Below, one piece after another: positions 16,756-25,686 of a stretch of DNA of 64,000 bases (within the stretch, counting starts at the first letter, position 1; each line of letters begins with the position of its first letter). Where the stretch lies: the NCBI RefSeq assembly GCF_009729035.1, contig NZ_CP045483.1, forward strand, positions 1,014,001-1,078,000, read 5' to 3'. This DNA is from Stygiolobus azoricus (GTDB lineage Archaea; Thermoproteota; Thermoprotei_A; Sulfolobales; Sulfolobaceae). The position numbers were made by a program, and so were the translations under genes. Below the pieces are notes generated by a model. The model did no database searches, was not told the origin of the DNA, and saw only the letters and a list, made by a program, of their open reading frames with translations.

Positions 16756-17703
16756 ATGATAAATGAGTGGATTCCACTTACTTTCTCTGACGAACTTCGG
16801 GATATGAAGGGTGTAACCACTCTAGGTAAAAACGTATTGCTTTTACGGTACAAGGATCAAGTATACGCATTTAGCGATTTATGCCCACACAGATTGGCAA
16901 GACTTTCTATGGGAAGAGTAATTGACGGGGAAATTCAATGTCCTTATCACGGGTGGCGCTTTAATTATAAAGGTGAGTTAACTCTCGTTCCCTCCTTAGG
17001 AAAAAAGATAAATGTAAAATTAACTAGATATAGTGTCATGGAAAAATATGGGATTATATGGGTTTCATTGATAGAAAATCCGTACCATTTCGCAAATATC
17101 GAGGAGTGGGAAGACAAGAAGTTTAGAAAAATAAAATGCGGTCCCTATTATATTGATGCTAACCCCTTTAGAGTAATGGAAAACCTAATGGACGTATCAC
17201 ATTTCCCTTATGTTCATGAAGGCTATCTAGGAGATCCAAAATTTCCACAGATCCCCGAATACGAGGTAGAGATAAATCATGATGGAGAAATAATAGCAAA
17301 GAGTATTTCAGTTTGGCAGCCTAACCCTGACGGCACGATAAATGGTAGGTTCTTTAATTACACTTATAAAATTCTTTCTCCTTTCGTACTTTATTTTAGG
17401 AAGGAGGATAGAGGAGATATATTCTCTATGATTTTTGCAATCAACCCCGTGTCTAAAGATAAGACCGTTGTGTATGCATGGATATTTATGAATTACGCAT
17501 ATGATGTTGATCCCGATAAGATAAGGCAATTTGAAGATGAAATAATAAATCAGGACAAAATAGTTTTGGAATCACAACCCAAGGAATATTACTTAGACCT
17601 TAGGAGGGAGATAAGCGTAAGAGCGGATAAACTATCTATTTTCTACAGAAATATGCTAAAACAAAGGCTCGGAATTATACCAGAACTGGGTCTCGTAGAG
17701 TAA
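16756..17703 (+). CDS. Rieske non-heme iron oxygenase, catalytic subunit
   Basis: 315 residues. The N-terminal Rieske domain has C43-P-H45 and C62-P-Y-H65, the [2Fe-2S] ligands, spaced 16 residues apart as is usual. The catalytic mononuclear iron site is visible as N143-L-M-D146-xx-H149-x(4)-H154. Length and layout resemble the VanA/PobA-like single-component oxygenases that hydroxylate or demethylate small ring compounds. No reductase or ferredoxin gene lies next to it, so electrons must come from elsewhere. It is followed after 33 bp by a hydantoinase-like gene, which suggests ring oxidation followed by hydrolytic opening. The substrate is unknown. Confidence 0.85.
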   Translation: MINEWIPLTFSDELRDMKGVTTLGKNVLLLRYKDQVYAFSDLCPHRLARLSMGRVIDGEIQCPYHGWRFNYKGELTLVPSLGKKINVKLTRYSVMEKYGIIWVSLIENPYHFANIEEWEDKKFRKIKCGPYYIDANPFRVMENLMDVSHFPYVHEGYLGDPKFPQIPEYEVEINHDGEIIAKSISVWQPNPDGTINGRFFNYTYKILSPFVLYFRKEDRGDIFSMIFAINPVSKDKTVVYAWIFMNYAYDVDPDKIRQFEDEIINQDKIVLESQPKEYYLDLRREISVRADKLSIFYRNMLKQRLGIIPELGLVE

Positions 17704-17736
17704 TTTTTATAATGATAACAATGTTGAGTAAATGCG
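17704..17736 (+). promoter_or_regulatory. Internal TATA box between Rieske and hydantoinase-like genes
   Basis: TTTTTATAATG, centred about 28 bp before the ATG at 17737, may give the hydantoinase-like gene its own leaderless transcript in addition to readthrough. Confidence 0.4.
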
Positions 17737-18999
17737 ATGATAATAAAAAACGTAAAATTGATTACAGAGGAGAACAAAGTTATAGAAGCCGAAGTTAAAA
17801 TTGAAGGGGAAAGGATAGCAAAAGTTGGAAAGAACATTCAGGATAGTTCTGAAGAGATATTAAATGGAAATGGAAAACTCTTATTACCCGGTGGAGTCGA
17901 CAATCACGTACACATTTACAAGAGGTATTTAAAAGTCCCCACCTCGGACGATGTGAGGAGGAGTACTGAAGCTGCTGTTCTTGGAGGGACTACTACAGTT
18001 ATCGATTTTGCATTCGTTGATAGAGAACCCAATTTGGATGAGAGAATAGAACAGTTTAAGGACTCTGTGACTAATTATTCATTTCACATCTTTGCAAACA
18101 AGATTTCTGAGGAATTGAGTAAAATATTTGATCGCGGGTTTAAGTCAGTAAAATTTATGATGATTGAGTATGGTGGTCTAAAAAGTAATCTCTATGATCT
18201 AGTGAAGCTTAATGAGTTCGTTGAAAAGAGAGGCGGATATATAATGGTTCATGCGGAGGACGAGGAATTAATTAAGGCTCTCTCAGAAGGGAAAAAAGGA
18301 GAACCCTTGTTACATATGTTAACAAGACCGGAAGAATCAGAACTAGCTGCAGTAGCTAGAGTAAATGCAATAGTAAGTAGAGGTTTGATAGCTCATACTA
18401 GCGTGGGAAGATCTCTTGATATCATTGACCAGAATAGAATTAAAGCAGAAGTAGTTTTGCATCACTTAATTCTTGATAAAAGTGTTTTTAATAGGAAAGA
18501 TTCTTATATGTTCGTAACTTCTCCACCGGTTAGAGATCCAGAGGAGTTGTGGAGAAGAATTGATAAAATTTTTATGATAGCTACAGACCACAATTGGTTT
18601 GACAGAGACGTTAAAGAAGCCCATAAGGAGTTTCCCGACTTGGTACCGGGATTGCCTGGAGTAGAACTACGGGTTCCTATTATAATAACGGAGTTTATCA
18701 AGAGGAGGTTACCCTTGAGTAGGGCGGTAAAATTACTATCTGAAAACCCGGCTAAATTTAACGGTCTTGACACAGGAATTATAAAGGAAGGGTATAGAGC
18801 TGACTTGATCCTTTACGATCTTAATACTAAATGGAAAATAAGTGTCGATACTACTCACATGGCTGACTGGACGCCCTATGAAGGTTATGAAGTTATAGGG
18901 AAGGTTGACATTACTATAGTCAACGGGGAAATAGTGGTAGAAAACGGGGAAATAGTAAGCCAAAAAAGAGGACAATTGCTATACAACCATGATTTGTAA
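17737..18999 (+). CDS. Hydantoinase/dihydroorotase-like cyclic amidohydrolase
   Basis: 420 residues of the cyclic-amidase branch (dihydroorotase, allantoinase, dihydropyrimidinase). Seen: GGVDNHVHI (first metal His pair), GGTTTVIDFA, the Lys in SVKFMMIEYGG that would be carbamylated to bridge the metals, VHAEDEE, AHTSVG, SPPVRDPEELW and ATDHNWF with the final Asp ligand. The cyclic amide substrate cannot be read from the sequence. The stretch after the carbamylated Lys differs from the second paralogue at 24379, so their substrates probably differ too. It follows the Rieske oxygenase, suggesting that it opens the oxidised ring. Confidence 0.8.
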   Translation: MIIKNVKLITEENKVIEAEVKIEGERIAKVGKNIQDSSEEILNGNGKLLLPGGVDNHVHIYKRYLKVPTSDDVRRSTEAAVLGGTTTVIDFAFVDREPNLDERIEQFKDSVTNYSFHIFANKISEELSKIFDRGFKSVKFMMIEYGGLKSNLYDLVKLNEFVEKRGGYIMVHAEDEELIKALSEGKKGEPLLHMLTRPEESELAAVARVNAIVSRGLIAHTSVGRSLDIIDQNRIKAEVVLHHLILDKSVFNRKDSYMFVTSPPVRDPEELWRRIDKIFMIATDHNWFDRDVKEAHKEFPDLVPGLPGVELRVPIIITEFIKRRLPLSRAVKLLSENPAKFNGLDTGIIKEGYRADLILYDLNTKWKISVDTTHMADWTPYEGYEVIGKVDITIVNGEIVVENGEIVSQKRGQLLYNHDL

Positions 19000-19122
19000 A
19001 GGTCATAGTTAAAAGCTTCAAGGCGAAATTTTTCTAGTTCTTAGAACGTTAATCTTTTCATTTTCTCACTTAGTACATTCATCATTTATTTTTATATACT
19101 TTAAAGTAGATAAACTAATAAT

Positions 19123-20271
19123 GTGGGATTAATGATAGAGGGTATTCTCTCTAAATATTTTACCGTATATACACAGAAGGAAGTCTTAGAGAAATATTCA
19201 ATAGATTACGGATATCTATCACCCATATTATCTTCTCTCAGAAAGATCCCCAAGGCTCTCATAAAGATTAGGAACGAGGAAGAATTGAAAACACTTATGG
19301 ATCTTGTTAATGAGTATAATTTTCCGATTATTCCCAGAGGTAATGGGACAAACACACTTGGTGAAACTATACCTATTAAAGACGATTCTGTAATAGTTGA
19401 CACAACGGAGTTCAAAGGTTTCGAGAATAAGGGCACTTATATTATAACAAAGCCTGGAACTGAGTTTAATGATATAGGAATAGAGAACTTACCGGTAGTG
19501 CCAACCAGCTTTAATATTGCAACGATAGGAGGGTATGTAGCTGGGGGATCATTGGGATTCGGTTCGCTTAGGTACGGTGCAGTGTGGGATAACGTTAGGG
19601 AAGTAACCGTCTACACTCCCAGAGGCAGGTATACGTTAAAAGGAAGTAATGTATATAGTGTTGTTCAAGCAGCTGGGACAACTGGTATTATCTCCGAGAT
19701 AAAAATCAATGCTCTGAGGAGACCTAGAAAAGTAAGTGTAGCCAGGCGCAGCTTTAACTCTCTTAAAGAGGCGATAGATAAGGCATTGGAACTCATTGAT
19801 AGTGCAGAGTTTATCAGTATTAGAAATAAGGCTATGGCGAGTGTTATAGAGCCTTATTACAGCTGGGGTAACTGGAATTTGATTTATGGTATAAATGAAC
19901 CAGACCTAGACACTTCGATTCCTTTAAAAGAAATTGTCACCACCTTCGCAGGTGCTTACTTTACCGTAGTTAATAAGACTAAGGTAAATTACGCCTCTAT
20001 GGATATCACTCTCGATGAGCTAGAGAAACTTGAGGGCATTAAGTGTTTAATAGACGCAGAACTAGCAAAGAGTAGAAATAAGTACTTTTCTCACACATAT
20101 TTTCTAAATTATACTTATCTACCTAATCTTAATTCATCAAAGTTTGATCTTCATTCTTTTAGAGTTAATGATAGGGTAGAAGATGATAGGTTAAAGAAAA
20201 TGATAAGTTTTAAGAAATTAGTAGATCCAGAAGATTTACTAAATCCGGGTAAGCTGGTGACAGATTCGTGA
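19123..20271 (+). CDS. FAD-linked oxidase (GlcD/VAO type)
   Basis: 382 residues, the shortest of three oxidase paralogues. Seen: FPIIPRGNGTNTLGETIP (about 67-84), SVIVDTTEF, YIITKPGTEFND, and NIATIGGYVAGGSLGFGSLRYG (about 125-146), the FAD diphosphate-binding block; the end is LVDPEDLLNPGKL. TATA-like boxes are about 28 bp before GTG 19123 and about 29 bp before ATG 19132, so the start differs by at most three codons. It overlaps the next gene, a CodA-like enzyme, by GTGA. The electron acceptor and substrate are not evident. Confidence 0.8.
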   Translation: MGLMIEGILSKYFTVYTQKEVLEKYSIDYGYLSPILSSLRKIPKALIKIRNEEELKTLMDLVNEYNFPIIPRGNGTNTLGETIPIKDDSVIVDTTEFKGFENKGTYIITKPGTEFNDIGIENLPVVPTSFNIATIGGYVAGGSLGFGSLRYGAVWDNVREVTVYTPRGRYTLKGSNVYSVVQAAGTTGIISEIKINALRRPRKVSVARRSFNSLKEAIDKALELIDSAEFISIRNKAMASVIEPYYSWGNWNLIYGINEPDLDTSIPLKEIVTTFAGAYFTVVNKTKVNYASMDITLDELEKLEGIKCLIDAELAKSRNKYFSHTYFLNYTYLPNLNSSKFDLHSFRVNDRVEDDRLKKMISFKKLVDPEDLLNPGKLVTDS

Positions 20272-21497
20272 TCCTAAAAAATGCATTGAATGAAAACAAC
20301 GAACGTATAAGTATAGTTCTGGACGAGAGTTCTGGTATTATAAAACGAATCGTGAAAGGTGAAATATCGAGTATTGGTGATAAAGTATTAGACTTAGGCG
20401 GGAGATTCGTTTCGCCCGGCCTTGTAGATTCTCACGCTCATATAGATAGTAATTTTCTATTAGACGTTTGTAAGGAGGTAGAAACTCCTAAGTTTACTGA
20501 GGCTTTAAAAGCTCTTATAGAATGTAAGGAGAATTTAACGGAAGATGAGATATATAAACTAGCGAAGAAATCAATAGATCATTATATCACACATGGGACT
20601 CTCTTCGTAAGAACACATGTAATGATAGATGGCAAGAAATGGAAGGAAAGAGTTAGATCGTTGGTTAGACTAAGGGAGGAATTTAAAGGAAAAGTTTACA
20701 TTCAGCTAATAGGCTTTGTCCAAAGTTATGATTACTTTGACAAGGAACAAGAGGAGAGGGTTATTAAAAGTATAGAGATGGGGTTGGACGGAATAGGAGG
20801 TCAGCCACATCTTCAACCATCTAGGGAAGATGGAATATACATGGTAAAAAGTCTGTTTGACATAGCGGAACAATTTAACATTATATTAGACTTTCATGCT
20901 GACTATGCCGATGAGCCTGACCTAAAATTCTCCGAGGTTATAGTCTCGGAAACTATTAGGAGGAAACTTTACGGAAAGGTCTCATTAAGTCATCTCATAG
21001 CCATGCATTCATACCATGATGACTATGCACACAGGCTTATGAGGTGGATAAAAAGTGCCGATATTAATGTTATTGTTTCACCTATAACGGAGTTACAAGG
21101 TTCAGGTGCTCATGAGAACTATCCAAAAAGGAGAGGTATACCAAGGGTAAGGGAACTTTTAGAGGAAGGTATTAACGTGTCTCTAGGACACGATGATATT
21201 CAAAACCATTTAAATCCTATAGGTGATGGTGATTTACTTAAGGCTTCCTTTGCGTTAATGATCGGAGATTATATGTTCTTTACGAGGTATTTTAAAGATA
21301 TACATAGAATGATGACATACAACGGTGCTAAGACTTTAAGAATTACGGATTACGGTCTTGAAGAGGGTAAAAAAGCGAATATAGTTATATTTAATACTAA
21401 GAGTCTGAGAGACACGCTTATAGAGATCCCTTCTAATCGCTTGGTGATATCAGGAGGGAAAATACTTTATAATAGTTTAGAGTCCATAACTATTTAG
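20268..21497 (+). CDS. CodA-like amidohydrolase lacking the usual catalytic Glu
   Basis: 409 residues, GTG start overlapping the upstream oxidase by 4 bp. CodA features: H56-x-H58 in DSHAHID, F-H210-A-D-Y213, SHLIAMHSYH, NYPKRRGIPRVRELLEEGINVSLGHDD with D309. Where CodA has H-C-D-E, the fourth residue is Tyr213, so the glutamate that shuttles a proton in cytosine deamination is missing; the metal ligands are intact. A hydrolytic reaction on another ring, or a different proton path, is likely. The coupled oxidase may make or use its substrate. The 3' end overlaps the convergent carbamoylase gene by 21 bp. Confidence 0.8.
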   Translation: MILKNALNENNERISIVLDESSGIIKRIVKGEISSIGDKVLDLGGRFVSPGLVDSHAHIDSNFLLDVCKEVETPKFTEALKALIECKENLTEDEIYKLAKKSIDHYITHGTLFVRTHVMIDGKKWKERVRSLVRLREEFKGKVYIQLIGFVQSYDYFDKEQEERVIKSIEMGLDGIGGQPHLQPSREDGIYMVKSLFDIAEQFNIILDFHADYADEPDLKFSEVIVSETIRRKLYGKVSLSHLIAMHSYHDDYAHRLMRWIKSADINVIVSPITELQGSGAHENYPKRRGIPRVRELLEEGINVSLGHDDIQNHLNPIGDGDLLKASFALMIGDYMFFTRYFKDIHRMMTYNGAKTLRITDYGLEEGKKANIVIFNTKSLRDTLIEIPSNRLVISGGKILYNSLESITI

Positions 21498-22274
21498 TCT
21501 CTTTTTCAAGAACGGTCTTTTTATTCTAGCCTGGGTTATCTCATCCACGTTTATATCTGCATAAACTATTCCCTCCTCTTTTCCCAATCTGCTTACTACT
21601 TCCCCCATGGGATTAACTACCATACTATCACCAAAGTATTCTTCTTTTTGTTGGGGGTATTCTTTTCCTATTCTATTTATTCCAACTATGTAAGATGTAT
21701 TAAATACCGCATGAGCTCTTAACTCTAACTCCCATATCTCCTTAAAGGCAGCTACAGATGGGATAAACACTACCTGGGCACCTTTTACTACTTCCGCCCT
21801 TACTGTCTCAGGGAAATGCCTATCATGACATATAACTACTCCGACTGTTAAATCACCTACTTTAAACACTGGAAAACCAAGATCTCCCACCTTAAAGAAA
21901 TAATATTCATTAAACCATTCCTCTTGTGGTAAATGTGTCTTTCTATATTTTCCAATTATTTCCCCTTTATCGTTTATTATGAAAGCCGAGTTATAAAAGG
22001 TCGAGTTATCCACTTCGAATATGGGCACTATTATATTTACTCCTCTTTCCTTTGCAACCTTCCTAAATGTGGATATGGTTTCTCCTCTTTCGTCCTCAGC
22101 CCAACTGAAATATTTTGGATTCTGTTCAAATGGGAAATAAATTGTATTACTTAGCTCATCCAACGCTATTATTTTCGCTCCGTTATCCGCAGCTTTGTTT
22201 ACGAGCTCGACTTGCCTTTCTACATTATCTTTTTTATCCCAACTCATATGAGTTTGGATAGCCGCTATTCGCAT
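21477..22274 (-). CDS. Nitrilase-superfamily carbamoylase/amidase
   Basis: 265 residues with the Glu-Lys-Cys triad: E in IIALDELSNT (about residue 40), K in KYRKTHLPQ (about 113) and C in VGVVICHDRHFPE (about 147). ICHDRHFPE plus VFIPSVAAF is like the beta-ureidopropionase and N-carbamoyl-amino-acid hydrolase branch, which removes a carbamoyl group giving CO2 and ammonia. This is the natural step after a hydantoinase or dihydropyrimidinase, two of which are in the neighbourhood. N-carbamoylputrescine amidase or another amidase cannot be ruled out. It is a single minus-strand gene among plus-strand operons, with its own promoter. Confidence 0.8.
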   Translation of the reverse strand: MRIAAIQTHMSWDKKDNVERQVELVNKAADNGAKIIALDELSNTIYFPFEQNPKYFSWAEDERGETISTFRKVAKERGVNIIVPIFEVDNSTFYNSAFIINDKGEIIGKYRKTHLPQEEWFNEYYFFKVGDLGFPVFKVGDLTVGVVICHDRHFPETVRAEVVKGAQVVFIPSVAAFKEIWELELRAHAVFNTSYIVGINRIGKEYPQQKEEYFGDSMVVNPMGEVVSRLGKEEGIVYADINVDEITQARIKRPFLKKRLNSYGL

Positions 22275-22394
22275 AGTTAATATTTACCGGTTACCCGAGT
22301 TAATAACTATTTTCATTTACTTGATCAAATAAAAAAGAGTTGACTGTTCTAAGATAAATGATTTATTGAAATACGTAAAGAAATCTCGATAAAT

Positions 22395-22404
22395 GTTTAA
22401 ATAG
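22395..22404 (+). promoter_or_regulatory. TATA box of the molybdenum-hydroxylase/hydantoinase operon
   Basis: GTTTAAATAG is centred about 31 bp before ATG 22430. A GGAG lies about 13 bases before the ATG. Transcription would give a very short leader and could cover the three overlapping genes to 26849. Confidence 0.5.
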
Positions 22405-22429
22405 TAATGTCAAGGAGTAAAAAGATCAA

Positions 22430-24376
22430 ATGCGTTGGAATCTAACATATGTAGACGACATTGCGGGTAGTTACCAGTATGTAAACTTCGTAAGGTCTAC
22501 GTACGAGCATGCTAAGTTCGATATATCAGGGAGGGCATTCACTTACGAAGATATAAAGGAATTTAAGATCCCATATCTCTACGACAGAAGCCTGCTGAAA
22601 CTGCCAACAAATCTGTCCTTACTCCCTCGGTTTAAGGCAGTATATAAATTTCAACCCTTAGCTGTTGTGATAGGCGAAGATCCCTATAAGGCAGAAGATT
22701 TAGCGGAAAACGTAACTGTAGATTATACTCCAGTATCAGGTCCTCTCTATGAGGAGATCCCTGATAATATTATCTACAGAGAGGAAGTGAAGGGCGAAGT
22801 AGAAGGGAAAAACGTTATAACGCTCACTTTAGATTTCGACAGAAATTCTCAGTACTCTTTGGAGGGAAGAGTGTTAGGTATACGATTTACGGGCGACGAT
22901 ATGATAATACACATTTCTACACAGATACCTACTGTAGTAAGAATGTTAGTATCGGAAATGTTGGAGATCCCTCAGCATAGAATAATTATAGATACTCCTA
23001 GAGTCGGAGGAGGATTCGGAGCAAAACAAGACGTGATATTTGAGGAGCTAACGGTTATAGCTCTAGCGTATAAGTTAGGTAAGAACCTCAAATGGGTTGA
23101 AAAAAGAATAGAAAACGTTATGACCTCTCAAGCAAGGGGGCAAAGACACGAAGTTAATGTAGGCTTTAACGATAACGGGAAAATAGAGAGTATATATGAT
23201 AAAATAACTTATGATGTAGGAGCGTATCTATTGCCTTGGACTGGAATATCACCGCTTTTTGTCACGCTTGCTACCATGAAAGCAGTATACGATTACGAAC
23301 TTTACTATAACGCTATAGCATTACTCACTAATAAGCCTCCTCAGGGTGCATATAGAGGATTCGGCAGACCAGAAGCAGTATTCGTTATAGAAAGAATAAT
23401 AGATGAAGTTGCTAGATACCTCAAGAAAGATCCCTTAGAAGTGAGAGAGGTTAACCTTAAAGAACCTTCAGGTGATGTAGGTGATGTAAAAACGGTCTTG
23501 GCCAAACTTAGGCATAAATATTACGCGTTAAAGGAGAAATATGGAAAGGGAGTTGGTGTAAGTTTCTATATCCAGTACGCTGCTCCGAACTCAGAGATCA
23601 TGATCAAACACGAAAAATCGCTAGTGCCAGGGTATGAATGTGCAAGAGCTATACTTGATACCGATGGATGGATAGAAGTCGAGATAACAGCTACGGATCA
23701 AGGACAAATGATGGACAGAGCAATAAGAAACCTAATAGTTAAAGAGTTAGGATATGATAAAGTTAGGGTAAAATTAGCAGTGACTAACGTAAAGGGTTCG
23801 GGAGTTTGGGCTAGTAGGACAATGCTTACTATGGGAAACGCTGCGTTGTTAGCTATTAGGGAACTTAAGAATATAGCTAAGAAGATTGACCCTGAACTTA
23901 ACTGGGAAAAACTGGCAATAAAGATGAGGAATGAACCTTGGCTAGTTAAGGACATATCTAGTGTCGCTTGTTATGAACCCCCTCAATTCGTTGGTACCGT
24001 CAGTGGTCAGATAAGCGTAATTACGGTAGACGAATTTTCTAGGATCAAACCTATATATCATTACATCATAGCCGATGTAGGAGTAGTAGGTGATAAAGAT
24101 AACGTAATAGGTCAACTGATAGGCGGAGCTTTACAAGGTATTAGTGGTTCATTATACGAAAGTGTTAAGGACGAGTATTCGTACTTAATAGCTAAGGCAA
24201 ATGAATCACCATTCTTTGAAGTTGAATTACTTCACACACCTTCCTCAACACCCACTGGAGTTAGAGGAGTAGGAGAGAACGGACCTACCGGGGCTTATGC
24301 TGCTGTGATAAATGCGGTAAACGACTACGGAATAAGATGTAATAAGGTTCCGTTAGACCTCAGGGAGTGCGAGTAA
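22430..24376 (+). CDS. Molybdenum hydroxylase large subunit (xanthine dehydrogenase/CoxL family), orphan
   Basis: 648 residues, short for the family (usually about 750 or more). The N-terminal hammerhead domain runs to about residue 105, then the molybdopterin-binding domain: RVGGGFGAKQD (about 187-197), PPQGAYRGFGRPEA (about 303-316), GQMMDRAIRNL, and near the C-terminus GVRGVGENGPTGAY with E616, matching the catalytic Glu of xanthine dehydrogenase and aldehyde oxidoreductases. Partner genes for the [2Fe-2S] and CoxM-type FAD subunits are not next to it; nearby FAD proteins belong to another family. It probably hydroxylates a nitrogen heterocycle or aldehyde using water. It heads an overlapping operon with a hydantoinase and a CodA-like enzyme. 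Confidence 0.8.
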   Translation: MRWNLTYVDDIAGSYQYVNFVRSTYEHAKFDISGRAFTYEDIKEFKIPYLYDRSLLKLPTNLSLLPRFKAVYKFQPLAVVIGEDPYKAEDLAENVTVDYTPVSGPLYEEIPDNIIYREEVKGEVEGKNVITLTLDFDRNSQYSLEGRVLGIRFTGDDMIIHISTQIPTVVRMLVSEMLEIPQHRIIIDTPRVGGGFGAKQDVIFEELTVIALAYKLGKNLKWVEKRIENVMTSQARGQRHEVNVGFNDNGKIESIYDKITYDVGAYLLPWTGISPLFVTLATMKAVYDYELYYNAIALLTNKPPQGAYRGFGRPEAVFVIERIIDEVARYLKKDPLEVREVNLKEPSGDVGDVKTVLAKLRHKYYALKEKYGKGVGVSFYIQYAAPNSEIMIKHEKSLVPGYECARAILDTDGWIEVEITATDQGQMMDRAIRNLIVKELGYDKVRVKLAVTNVKGSGVWASRTMLTMGNAALLAIRELKNIAKKIDPELNWEKLAIKMRNEPWLVKDISSVACYEPPQFVGTVSGQISVITVDEFSRIKPIYHYIIADVGVVGDKDNVIGQLIGGALQGISGSLYESVKDEYSYLIAKANESPFFEVELLHTPSSTPTGVRGVGENGPTGAYAAVINAVNDYGIRCNKVPLDLRECE

Positions 24377-24378
24377 TA

Positions 24379-25686
24379 ATGATAATAAAAAACGCTAGAG
24401 TAATAACCACTCAAGGTATTTTAGACACTGACATAAGGATAGAAAATGGTAAGATATCGGAGATAAGAAAAAATATCGCAAACCTGGGAGAGGAGGTAAT
24501 AGACCTTTCTGGCTATTACATATTGACCAGCGTAGTAGATGGACATACACATTTTAATTCCAGGTATTTAGGTGCTAGGGAGGTAATACCTACTGCCGAC
24601 GACTATAGAAGTGGAAGTGAGGTAGCCTTAGCAGGAGGTATAACTTCATTTATTAATTTTATTGATCCTGTTGAAGACCCAGTTAGATCTTCAGTTGAAG
24701 AAATAGAAAAGGCTAAGTCACAGTCTATGGCAGATTTCTCTTTTCATCTTATAGTGAAAAAAGGTGAGCACATAAAATATTTAGATGAGGTCTTTAAGCT
24801 GGGCGTGAAAAGTGTAAAAGTCTTTACAGCTTACAAAGGTACAATGCAACTAGATGATGAAAACATCTTTAAAGTTATGAAGAAAGTGAAACAATTAAAC
24901 GGTGTAGTTGCTGTCCATGCTGAGAATGGCGATGTAATAGACGAGCTTCAGAAAGAATATGGTGAGAGACCAGAAGCAATATATCATGCATTAACGAGAC
25001 CTCCAGAAGTAGAGGAGGAAGCTGTATATAGAATATCTACAATGGCTTATCTAACTAAAGCCAAAGTTTATATTGTTCATACTTCTTCTCCTAACTCGGT
25101 ACAAATCGTGAACGAGTGGAGGAAGAGAGGAGCAGAAATTTATTCTGAAACGTGTCCTCACTATTTAGTATTCGATGAAAGTTACTATGAAAGACCAGAC
25201 GGTAAGAGGTTTATAATGTCACCTCCTCTGAGAAGTAAGGAGCTAAGGTTAGAACTTATTAACAACTTAAATCTCGTGGACACTTTAGGTAGTGACTATG
25301 CAGGATATCTGTCGCAGTATAAAGATAAGGCTTTGAGTTATCTAGAGGTCCCTAACGGTGTCGCTTCCACAGAATTTTTGGTACCAACTATTATGACGCT
25401 CATGTTCAAAAATTACATTACTCCTCAGAAAGTAGCTGAAATAACGTCTGAAAATCCTATAAAATTATACAATCTTAAGGATAAGGGGTTTAAGGTTGGT
25501 GCCGATGCGGATTTCGCTGTGATTAAGAGAGAGACATGGAGAGTTAAGGACTGGCACGGTAAAATGGACCACTCAATTTACGAAGGCGTGGAGTTCGATG
25601 CAAAGGTAGTAAAAACGTTTTTGAGAGGAGAGCTAATATTTGATGAGGACGTAAAGGGTGGTAAGGGGGTAATGTTATCAAGATGA
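24379..25686 (+). CDS. Dihydropyrimidinase/hydantoinase
   Basis: About 435 residues from ATG 24379, two bases after the upstream stop; a longer frame from GTG 24367 is possible but lacks a reason. All hydantoinase signatures are present: DGHTHF, TADDYRSGSEVALAGG, the Lys of SVKVFTAYKGT for carbamylation, VHAENGDVI, YHALTRPPEVEEEAVYR, VHTSSP, ETCPHYL, SPPLR, GSDYAGY with the final metal Asp (hydantoinases usually have T-D-H there) and VPNGV. It opens a hydantoin or dihydropyrimidine ring. It overlaps the next gene by ATGA and lies behind a molybdenum hydroxylase, so oxidation, ring opening and hydrolysis follow one another in the same transcript. Confidence 0.85.
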   Translation: MIIKNARVITTQGILDTDIRIENGKISEIRKNIANLGEEVIDLSGYYILTSVVDGHTHFNSRYLGAREVIPTADDYRSGSEVALAGGITSFINFIDPVEDPVRSSVEEIEKAKSQSMADFSFHLIVKKGEHIKYLDEVFKLGVKSVKVFTAYKGTMQLDDENIFKVMKKVKQLNGVVAVHAENGDVIDELQKEYGERPEAIYHALTRPPEVEEEAVYRISTMAYLTKAKVYIVHTSSPNSVQIVNEWRKRGAEIYSETCPHYLVFDESYYERPDGKRFIMSPPLRSKELRLELINNLNLVDTLGSDYAGYLSQYKDKALSYLEVPNGVASTEFLVPTIMTLMFKNYITPQKVAEITSENPIKLYNLKDKGFKVGADADFAVIKRETWRVKDWHGKMDHSIYEGVEFDAKVVKTFLRGELIFDEDVKGGKGVMLSR

